From positions 806,001-870,000 of the forward strand of contig NZ_OX365700.1 in assembly GCF_947241125.1 (NCBI RefSeq): a stretch of 64,000 nucleotides of DNA. Direction: 5' to 3'. Source of the stretch: Nitrospira tepida (GTDB taxonomy: Bacteria > Nitrospirota > Nitrospiria > Nitrospirales > Nitrospiraceae). A program made the translations under genes and the position numbers. Under the pieces are notes generated by a model. It saw nothing but the letters and a program-made list of their open reading frames with translations, had not been told where the DNA came from and searched no databases. Shown here in pieces: positions 57,471 through 64,000 of the stretch (position 1 is the first letter of the stretch; every line of letters begins with the position of its first letter).

Positions 57471-60425
57471 TCATGAGCCGCAGTCTCCCGTCCAGCCTAT
57501 CGATGCGAACCGCGTCGTCGTTCCGGCTACCGGCCAGCGACGGATCGACAGGATTTCTCGACCGGAGAACGAACCGCTTTGATCATTCTCGAATGATGGA
57601 TGCCCGTCCTGCGCCACGGGCCCCGAGGCCGTGCCGTCCAGCATCAATGGGCTGGCCAACCAGCCCCCCGGTTCAGGAGGCACTCCGTAACGCCCCGCCA
57701 TCACAAAACTGCTGAACTGGCCGCCCTGCGCCAAGGCGGCACAGCGCTGGCTGAGCAGCGCCGTAGCGGTCAGCGGATTGTTCGGCAAGGCGACCAGCCG
57801 GCCCGCCATCTGCGAAGTCGGGGATTGGATGTTCACCGTGCCGCTGATGCCGAACTGGGACGAGGCGTCAATGACGCTGGTCGCGTCCGCGAGGAACGAC
57901 TGAGTCGTGATCGAGATGTTGCCGCCCTGTCCCTGCGTGGCATTGGCCACGATCCGGCTGTTTTGCAAGATGACGGCTTGTGGATCGATGACGATGTTGC
58001 CGCCCACCGTCGTTGCGGAGCCCTGGACGGAGGCGTTGAGCTGGCTGTTGATGAGCCGTACGCTGTCCGTCGCGAGGATCGTGATGTTCCCGCCGCTGGC
58101 CTGCGCCGCCTCCGTCGTCACGGAGCTGTTGGTGCTGGTGAAGGTCCGGCCCGCATTGATCGTGATGTCGCCTGCATCGGCTGGGCCGGTGCTGCTCGCG
58201 GTGATGGAACTGCCGTGGTCCAGCGCGACGGATTGGCCGGCTGTGATCGAGATGGCGCCGCCTGGTCCCGGCCCCGATGTGCTGCTGCTGACTCTCGTGC
58301 CCTGATCGGCAGAGAAGGTAGTGGCGTTGAAATTGATATTCCCCGCTGGAGCAGCTCCGCTCGTATTGGTCTTGATGTTCTTGCTGTTGGTCAGTTGGAT
58401 GCTTTCTGCCGTGACCATGATTGTGGCCGGCGTGGTTGTGCTGTTTCCGCCGAAGACGACCGTGTTCAGCTCCAGATTATTGAGCAGGAGCACCTTCGCG
58501 GCATCGGTGGTTTCGGAGCCGACACCGGATATGATGATGTTGCCCGCCTGTCCAGATAAGCTGACACTCGCCAGGAAGCTTTGGGGCAGGGCATTGATCA
58601 GGGTTCCATCCGGTCTTGTATGGGCGCGCAGCGTATTGACGTTGAGCGTAATATCGCCAGCCGGCGGGGGCGCCTCTCCGAACGTCGCTGTCACGATTCC
58701 GGCGTCGTTGGCCAGACTCAAGGTATCCGTCGTGATCGTAATATTCCCTGGTGGGGTGCTCGCGGTCCCGCCATCCGCTCCCGCACTGATAAAGGTGCTG
58801 TCGAGGGCCACGAGTCTGGCTGCATCGGTAGACTCGGGACGAATCCCCGAGATAATAATGTTGCCGGTCGGTCCGGCCGTACTGCCTGGATTATTGCTCG
58901 TCACGATAAAGACCGTTCTGGCCCCTTCAATCCTCGTCTCATCCGGGTTCACATTCCCGAGCATGGTGTTCACATTGAAGGCAATATTCCCTGCGGGGGC
59001 GGGGCCGATCGTATTGGCCACGATGGTTGCTGCAGCTCCACCGCCAGGCAATCCCTCGTTTGTCAGGACCAGAGAATCGGCGCTGATAGTGATCAGAGAA
59101 CGACTTGCCTCAGGTGAACCTCCGAATATCCTTGAGCTGATCGAACTATCCCTGAGGAGCACGCTGGTCGCAGCGGTGCCCTGGCCGTCGATCCCTTGAA
59201 TCGTGATGTTGCCGGCCGGCCCTGCATCGCTATTCAGACTCCAGCTATCGCTGGCGATTAGGTTCCCTGCGACGATATCGTTGTCATTGGGGTTGAGCGG
59301 TACGCGATTGACCCCGGCTCGTGTGGTCATCGTCCCCACGTTAAGCGCAATATCCCCTGCCGGCGCGGTCCCGAGCGTATCCGCCGTAATGTAGGCGCCA
59401 TTGTTCAGCGTGACAGTCTCAGCCGTGATTGAAATTGTGGGGGAGGCATTCGTGGTGGCGGCAGTGATGCCGTTCTCTGAGATCGCCTTGATCGACGCGT
59501 CTTCCATCGTGAATTGCCCGCCGCGAATCACGACGTGCCCGGCTGCGTCGGCGCTTGTATCAAGACTCGCTCCTTGAGAAAGCGAGATGGTCCCAAATTT
59601 GGTGAATCCGTTCCATGTCGGTTCGGCTGGTTGTCCTCCTGCGCCCTTGAGGCCCACTTCCCCGGGTGACGCCACGCTCACAAGCGTGATGGGACCCCCA
59701 GGGGCCGTGAGACGGGCGGGTTGAACCTGATTGGGTGCCAGCACCGCCCCTTCGATCGCCATGTTCCCGCCGATGAGGGAGAGACCTTGACCGGGCGCGA
59801 CCGAGAGTTGGCTGCCTTGCACGGTGATGGCGCCGGGGTTCGACCCGAGAAAGCCGAAGGCCGCGACCGGCGCGATGCTCAGGAGCGAGCCGGGGTCCAT
59901 GCTGGGCGCGGCATAGAATTTTGCATTGTCGCCGAAACGCAGATAGTCGGCGCTGGTGAACGTGACCATGCCGCCGACGTTGAGCGTGGCCGTGGGGCCG
60001 AACAGAAACCCGGCCGGGTTCATCAGGAACAAGTTGGCGTTGCCGAACCCGGTGGTTTGAATGGTCCCGAAGATCGAGGAGACGTTCCCGCCGGTCACCC
60101 GGCCGAGAATGTTGGTCGTGGGCAGCGCAGGGGTCTCATTCAAGAAGTTGGCAATGTTGTTGGCCGGGACATTGAACTGCCCAAAGCTATGAAAGAGGTT
60201 CGCGCCATTTCCAGGCCGGCTGCCCCCCGTGATGGTATGGACGTTTCCATTTGGAGTCACGATCGTTCCGAGGTTTCCAGGCCCTACGGTAGGGGTAATT
60301 GCAGGAGGTGCCTGGGCTAGGACACGTGACACATGGGGCCACGGTAACAGCAGGCCGAGCAGGAAGAAGATCGCATAGACATGCCGGCGGGGCGTGAATG
60401 GTTCAAGACCATGTGTGCCCATCAT
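57471..60425 (-). CDS. filamentous haemagglutinin-family (TpsA-like) secreted protein
   Basis: 984 residues, GAAGGAG seven bases upstream. Signal sequence (AIFFLLGLLLPWPHVSRVLA) then a two-partner-secretion domain of about 300 residues: GNVHTITGGSRPGNGANLFHSFGQF, LGRVTGGNVSSIFGTI, FLMNPAGFLFGPTATL (NPNGxxFG class). The rest is parallel beta-helix repeats rich in GNITI, VLTN, SSSTSG motifs. It should leave through a TpsB/FhaC porin. None is encoded here, so the partner is elsewhere or absent. Possible roles are adhesion or surface structure. Confidence 0.88.
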   Translation of the reverse strand: MMGTHGLEPFTPRRHVYAIFFLLGLLLPWPHVSRVLAQAPPAITPTVGPGNLGTIVTPNGNVHTITGGSRPGNGANLFHSFGQFNVPANNIANFLNETPALPTTNILGRVTGGNVSSIFGTIQTTGFGNANLFLMNPAGFLFGPTATLNVGGMVTFTSADYLRFGDNAKFYAAPSMDPGSLLSIAPVAAFGFLGSNPGAITVQGSQLSVAPGQGLSLIGGNMAIEGAVLAPNQVQPARLTAPGGPITLVSVASPGEVGLKGAGGQPAEPTWNGFTKFGTISLSQGASLDTSADAAGHVVIRGGQFTMEDASIKAISENGITAATTNASPTISITAETVTLNNGAYITADTLGTAPAGDIALNVGTMTTRAGVNRVPLNPNDNDIVAGNLIASDSWSLNSDAGPAGNITIQGIDGQGTAATSVLLRDSSISSRIFGGSPEASRSLITISADSLVLTNEGLPGGGAAATIVANTIGPAPAGNIAFNVNTMLGNVNPDETRIEGARTVFIVTSNNPGSTAGPTGNIIISGIRPESTDAARLVALDSTFISAGADGGTASTPPGNITITTDTLSLANDAGIVTATFGEAPPPAGDITLNVNTLRAHTRPDGTLINALPQSFLASVSLSGQAGNIIISGVGSETTDAAKVLLLNNLELNTVVFGGNSTTTPATIMVTAESIQLTNSKNIKTNTSGAAPAGNINFNATTFSADQGTRVSSSTSGPGPGGAISITAGQSVALDHGSSITASSTGPADAGDITINAGRTFTSTNSSVTTEAAQASGGNITILATDSVRLINSQLNASVQGSATTVGGNIVIDPQAVILQNSRIVANATQGQGGNISITTQSFLADATSVIDASSQFGISGTVNIQSPTSQMAGRLVALPNNPLTATALLSQRCAALAQGGQFSSFVMAGRYGVPPEPGGWLASPLMLDGTASGPVAQDGHPSFENDQSGSFSGREILSIRRWPVAGTTTRFASIGWTGDCGS

Positions 60426-60482
60426 GATCAGACTCCTTCCCTCCTCCAGACGCTCTATCCTGGATCAGACGGGATTCTGGAA

Positions 60483-62099
60483 TTACGGGACCGGAAGACC
60501 AACGGCCGCGAACGCGTTCTTCACCTCGGCACAATCGGCGGCACTGATCCGATATCGGCCTATTAGATCCTTGCAGGAAGCCACGATCGCTTGCACGGCC
60601 GTATTCATGTCGGATGAAGGATCGAGCCGCTCCTCCAGTGTCGCGTACAGTATTCTGGTTAATTTTTTCCGTCCGATGCCTTTGACGGATACGCCATGAT
60701 GAATGCCTCCGGCAGCAGCTAGATACGCAGCCTTGTTGAAAATACCGCTGTTGAGATGGATGCATCCGCTTGCCTTTTCAGCATGCGAACTGAATTTGCA
60801 GATGTTATCGGCGGGCGTGACCTTTTCCGTATAATGGTCGGGTTGCCCGCGGTTCCATGGCCATGGACCATCCTTTGGGTCAAACCCGCCATCGTGGGGA
60901 TTCGCCATATTGCGCAGCGGTCCTTCGGGGAGATGCAATCCCTCGCCGATCGTCCAATTATGGGTTTGAAATGCCCCTTCGATCTCGGCCCCGAAATAGT
61001 CGGCAAAAAACTCGTTGAGGGCTCCTGCCTCTCCCAAATATTGCAATCCGGCGGAATGTTGGATGACGCCATGGGTGAACTCGTGGCCAATAATATCCAA
61101 CGCGTCGGGAACTTGTGGGCGATAGACCAGCATTTGTGCGCCTACATGCCACTGGCCATATGAATCGTTGTCGACGCGCACATTCGATTCGATCTTTGCA
61201 CCGCCATTGTCATAGCTGTCGCGTCCAAGCTTGCTGAAGAAGCTGTAAGCCTTAGCAGCGCCGCTATGTGCGGTTTTCGCATCGTGTGAAATGGTTGCTC
61301 CAGGCACCGGAACGTTCTCGACCAGAACCAACCCGTGGCCCAAGTCTACTCCGCCATCGAGGTCATAGGTCAGGCGATGACGGGCTGACTGAAGGTCGCT
61401 GTACCTGAATATCAGCGAGCCATCGTGGGCATCGATAAACATGACGAACGTGTCCAGGCGAATCAGCCACGCGAGTCGCCTAGCGCCGGCTTTAAGTCCC
61501 ACCCTTGTCGGATCGAATATCAGCAATTGGGGTGTGATTGAGCATGACTCAGTTGGAGTCTGGCATGCGCGAAGGCGAGCAGACCTTTTTACCTTGCGAT
61601 AAGTTTCGATTGCTCGTCCGACCGCATCGAGCCAGCTTATCGTTGGGGTCGTGTCAACGCTTGCGAGATCAGGAGTCAGCGGCAGACTGTTCGATGAGCT
61701 GACGACACCCTTCGATGGCTTGACCACAAAGGTTGTTTGGTCGCCGAAAACCGGTACCCCACGCACCATTTGCTGAGCACGTACGATACGGCGATCCGGA
61801 AAATTCGGGTCAGCTTCGATGCGAGCGATGCTGATGTCTTTGTGGACGTCCGTGATGTCTCCCTTTTCTCCTTCTTGTTCTAGAAATTTCCAAACTGCTG
61901 AAGAAGCCTCACGATTCAACTTGTCTTCGCCACGATTGCGAGCACGTGTGGTCTTTAAGGATGTGGAACTTCGCGTTGTCTCGTCTGCCTGAGTGTTGTG
62001 AGATGCATGTACAGTCTGTTCCGGCGCAGCCTGGCCCGCCTGGGGCAGGCCAGGCGAACAACAGAAAAGTGTGATGGCAAACGGTAATCCCAGTCGCAT
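60483..62099 (-). CDS. secreted thermolysin-family (M4) metalloprotease
   Basis: About 538 residues with signal peptide. Residues about 60-230 are an FTP/PepSY-like propeptide (QQMVRGVPVFGDQTTFVV). Catalytic core: GHEFTHGVIQHSAGLQY (HExxH zinc site with Glu nucleophile), GEAGALNEFFADYFG (third zinc ligand Glu), and HLNSGIFNKAAYLAAAGG (substrate site). C-terminal domain has LDPSSDMNTAVQAIV. Preferred start is ATG 62099 (GTG 62108 also in frame). It cleaves peptides extracellularly or in the periplasm. 57 bases upstream of the haemagglutinin-like gene, so it may process it (inference). Confidence 0.9.
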   Translation of the reverse strand: MRLGLPFAITLFCCSPGLPQAGQAAPEQTVHASHNTQADETTRSSTSLKTTRARNRGEDKLNREASSAVWKFLEQEGEKGDITDVHKDISIARIEADPNFPDRRIVRAQQMVRGVPVFGDQTTFVVKPSKGVVSSSNSLPLTPDLASVDTTPTISWLDAVGRAIETYRKVKRSARLRACQTPTESCSITPQLLIFDPTRVGLKAGARRLAWLIRLDTFVMFIDAHDGSLIFRYSDLQSARHRLTYDLDGGVDLGHGLVLVENVPVPGATISHDAKTAHSGAAKAYSFFSKLGRDSYDNGGAKIESNVRVDNDSYGQWHVGAQMLVYRPQVPDALDIIGHEFTHGVIQHSAGLQYLGEAGALNEFFADYFGAEIEGAFQTHNWTIGEGLHLPEGPLRNMANPHDGGFDPKDGPWPWNRGQPDHYTEKVTPADNICKFSSHAEKASGCIHLNSGIFNKAAYLAAAGGIHHGVSVKGIGRKKLTRILYATLEERLDPSSDMNTAVQAIVASCKDLIGRYRISAADCAEVKNAFAAVGLPVP

Positions 62100-62161
62100 G
62101 TAACCCACCCCCGTCGATTACCACCCAGCCTGATACGGACCCTGCAAAAGAAATGGAGGCC

Positions 62162-62554
62162 TCACTGTTGTGCCATGGGATTCATGCTGGACTGTTGGGC
62201 TTGGGGTTCTTTCATGAAGCCGGTACAGACCACCTGCTCATCAACACTGATGAGCCCGCAGTCGCCGGGCTTCATTCCGTCCAGCACGTCCAGATCTATG
62301 AGGGGGAAGATAATCGGTTCACCATCCGGGGTGGATTTGGTGAAGGTGGCTTGGCGCTTGTCCGGGTCGATCGATTTCAGGCACACCTTTTTCCCATTTG
62401 CGTCTGAGCAGCCGCATCCACAAGTGCAGGAGCCATCAGTTGGACAGGTGGCACTACACGCACAGCAAGGTTTGATATGGCCTGCGTAAGCGGAGCCGGA
62501 CAAGATCACGAATGCCAAGACAAGCACGACACGAAGTAAGTTGGGTGCGAACAT
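62162..62554 (-). CDS. Cys-rich secreted protein
   Basis: 130 residues from ATG 62554 behind AGGAGGA. Signal peptide (LLRVVLVLAFVILSGSAYA), then a Cys cluster of ten Cys in about 38 residues (CCACSATCPTDGSCTCGCGCS and on to VCL), and a Cys-poor C-terminal part (IIFPLIDLDVLDGMKPGDC). A metal-binding or disulphide-packed domain is likely; the GCxCGC pattern suggests metal sequestration but no family is recognised. It is 53 bases upstream of the protease gene and in the same direction. Confidence 0.75.
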   Translation of the reverse strand: MFAPNLLRVVLVLAFVILSGSAYAGHIKPCCACSATCPTDGSCTCGCGCSDANGKKVCLKSIDPDKRQATFTKSTPDGEPIIFPLIDLDVLDGMKPGDCGLISVDEQVVCTGFMKEPQAQQSSMNPMAQQ

Positions 62555-63056
62555 GAGAGTTCCTCCTGTGAGCGGGGTGAGTGGCGATAACCAGTATGGG
62601 CTGCAGTCGCCGCGATTCGCTGAGAAGTCCTGTTGGCCCGGGGAGAACGTCATGGCCAACTCCTCTGCTCCGCTCGGTCGGGAAGGAAAGACCGGGCAAG
62701 AGCAACACGACAGGGAAATCAGAGATGGGGGATGGGTAGATAGGCCCTTTCGAGAGTTTTGGCTATCCCTAGTCCGGCTAGGGCCGAACGGCCCTACTCA
62801 CGCTGGTTAGCGCCTATTCATTCCGTCCCCCTTCGCGCTTCGCATTTCCCGTCGTTCATTCAGTCCAGTCCTTGCGGCACAGTCGATCGCGGAGAAGGAG
62901 AGCCGCGTCCCGGAGTCGTCCTCGGGACGCGGCTCAACGGCAAAGCTCCTGAGGCGGCCAGATCGACTGGATGGGCACGGTCCAGAAGACCCCCTCGGTC
63001 CACCGCCGTCTGTCGTCGACGGTGGATGGTGTGACCGGCTCGGCGCTTTGCCTGGA
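62555..63056. other. 502-base region without a supported gene
   Basis: It holds two overlapping hairpins at 62767-62796 (CCCTAG-TCCGG-CTAGGG and TAGGGCC-GAAC-GGCCCTA), which cannot form at the same time. I found no convincing reading frame with a ribosome site. Confidence 0.45.
62767..62796. promoter_or_regulatory. mutually exclusive hairpins upstream of the Cys-rich gene
   Basis: Stem 1: CCCTAG (62767-62772) with CTAGGG (62778-62783). Stem 2: TAGGGCC (62779-62785) with GGCCCTA (62790-62796). They share CTAGGG/TAGGG, as in an attenuator or a pair of protein sites. About 210 bases before the Cys-rich gene start. Confidence 0.4.
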
Positions 63057-63185
63057 TCAGCGCCACAGCACGATGACCACGCCGGCGATCGTCAGCAGCA
63101 GCGCCACAAGTCCGACAAATTCCCACACGAGTCGCTCTGCTCCTTCAAGAGGCTGACGGTTGGGTGTTGCCGGCCGTTTGATCAT
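63057..63185 (-). CDS. 42-residue single-pass membrane protein
   Basis: ATG 63185 behind GGAGAGG. The product is MIKRPATPNRQPLEG then a charged stretch (AERLVWEFVG) and one long hydrophobic helix (about 24-40) ending LWR. This is shorter than most automatic gene calls. No family is recognised. The N-terminal basic part would stay in the cytoplasm. Evidence is the ribosome site, codon composition and clean stop at 63057. Confidence 0.6.
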   Translation of the reverse strand: MIKRPATPNRQPLEGAERLVWEFVGLVALLLTIAGVVIVLWR

Positions 63186-63525
63186 CGACCTCTCCGCTTG
63201 ACGCGGGAAAGAGCAATGGCCGTGCCCTGTTGGCAGAGACTCGGCGAGGTCTCGACCGTCAAGGTCTAACGTGGCGGAAACTTTTCGCGAGATGGGTGTC
63301 GGCCGTTCCGGAGAGTCGAACGGATCTGATCGGAGAACCGACTAGGTCTGGATGCACTGTATCGAAATGTCTCTGCGGACGGTATCTACTTGGATACACT
63401 TGGAGGGAAACTGTGGGATTTATGATATGACAGGGCGCTCCGCCCTCTGCGGCATTGCGGAAGCGTAATCGGAGTATTTTTAGAGCAACGAACAGAAATG
63501 CATATATTTCCAGCGCGACTCGGGT
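63186..63525. other. 340-base gene-free region
   Basis: No gene is seen. It holds a TATCT-ACTT-GGATA near-palindrome (63383-63396) and is the probable upstream region of the small membrane-protein gene. Confidence 0.45.
63383..63396. promoter_or_regulatory. near-palindrome TATCT-ACTT-GGATA
   Basis: One mismatch from the TATCC-N4-GGATA palindromes at 43724 and 44753. Confidence 0.35.
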
Positions 63526-64000
63526 CTATGCGAAGACTTCCGCGATTGGAATGCTTAGGGAAGGCAGGAGCGGTGTGACGAGCGAATGATTCTCTTCCTT
63601 AGTCAGCTCCGCGACGCGGGCGTAGCCGCGATCCGTCATGCGATAGACCTTCATCGTTTCGAGGACCGGATCCGCCACCCAATATTCCTGCACCCCGAAG
63701 GTTTCATAGCGCTTCCGCTTGACGATTTCGTCCGTCTTACGGCTGCTGTCGGATAGGATTTCTATCAAGAGATCCGGGGCGCCCTGGGTATTGGATTCGG
63801 TGATGATCGAGGATCGTGAGGAGGACACGAAGACCAAATCAGGCTGAAGGACGTCCGTCTCGGACAGGACGACGTCATAGGGCGCGGCAAAGACCCGGCC
63901 CATCTGCTTGTCATGGACGAATCCAGCGAGAATTCGATGGAGATTCGACGAGACGGTCTGATGTTTCGTGTTGGGCGAGGGGGTCACGTAGTGATCTCCA
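63526..64000 (-). CDS. Uma2-family (DUF820) nuclease-like protein, 5' end outside the window
   Basis: The visible 158 residues are the body of a Uma2/DUF820 protein: YVTPSPNTKHQTVSSNL, LQPDLVFVS, GAPDLLIEILSDSS and the C-terminal ...YWVADP followed by METMKVY-like strands. The fold is PD-(D/E)xK-like (Asp in QPDLV, Glu in LLIEIL). A GTG at 63985-63987 could be taken as a start, but the frame stays open to the window end and reads GDHYVTPSP, the usual family lead, so the true start lies beyond 64000. Function in the cell is not established; such genes are multicopy in many genomes. Confidence 0.82.
   Translation of the reverse strand, partial: GDHYVTPSPNTKHQTVSSNLHRILAGFVHDKQMGRVFAAPYDVVLSETDVLQPDLVFVSSSRSSIITESNTQGAPDLLIEILSDSSRKTDEIVKRKRYETFGVQEYWVADPVLETMKVYRMTDRGYARVAELTKEENHSLVTPLLPSLSIPIAEVFA

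Noticed and set aside
63526-63987. Complete Uma2 gene starting at the GTG at 63985-63987
   Set aside because: The frame stays open to the end of the window, and the residues before the GTG (GDHY) match the usual lead of this family, so the gene is cut by the window edge.
1-64000. tRNA, rRNA or riboswitch genes
   Set aside because: I looked for tRNA arms, rRNA landmarks and common riboswitch cores in gaps longer than 200 bases and saw none. A covariance-model search would be decisive.

Overview
The window is 64 kb of G+C-rich bacterial chromosome from a Gram-negative, double-membrane organism. Evidence is LolA, four TonB-dependent outer-membrane receptors, lipoproteins, a TpsA-type exoprotein and a porin-like barrel. 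The gene mix, including LarB/LarC, a split arginine dihydrolase/ornithine cyclodeaminase pair and many REC-PAS proteins, together with the repeat families, makes me think of Nitrospirota (Nitrospira-like). That is an inference; there is no rRNA, tRNA or nitrification gene here to prove it.

Region 1 (1-29.8 kb) is mostly conserved chromosome. It has a truncated methyltransferase, a phosphatase/beta-propeller/AttH run, a LON-domain + ABC-2 exporter + SirB1 operon, an MBL hydrolase with a MarR regulator, truD, the ornithine cyclodeaminase + arginine dihydrolase pair, gpsA, larB, larC, a Ca2+/cation antiporter, pdxA, rsmA, ftsK and lolA. Convergent gene junctions are repeatedly filled by a heptamer-built inverted repeat (CGTCANN units). 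Several genes have a good -10 box abutting the start codon, which suggests leaderless mRNAs.

Region 2 (29.8-44.9 kb) is accessory. It holds a 217-bp element with 21-bp terminal inverted repeats, a minus-strand signalling group (histidine kinase, substrate-binding protein, two REC-PAS-PAS-PAS proteins without an output domain), a 99-bp tandem repeat, a TonB receptor, a broken four-helix-bundle gene, VapBC and HicBA toxin-antitoxin pairs, a second TonB receptor and a ribbon-helix-helix protein.

Region 3 (44.9-57.4 kb) is the most interesting part. All genes lie on the minus strand in the order TonB receptor, two small precursor peptides ending in Tyr-Phe-Cys-Cys-Thr-Cys, a RiPP-leader-binding/E1-like cyclodehydratase partner, a YcaO cyclodehydratase with a Pro-rich tail, a SagB-type azoline dehydrogenase and a DyP-type haem peroxidase. 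Next come another TonB receptor and two secreted proteins whose His/Met pattern resembles copper monooxygenases of the PHM type. This reads as an azol(in)e-containing RiPP (TOMM) cluster, possibly making a metal-binding peptide recovered by the receptors. The biosynthetic core is well supported; the metallophore idea is a hypothesis.

Region 4 (57.4-64 kb) has a TpsA-like filamentous haemagglutinin-family protein, a thermolysin-family (M4) protease, a Cys-rich secreted protein, a tiny membrane protein and the 3' part of a Uma2-family gene that runs off the right end.
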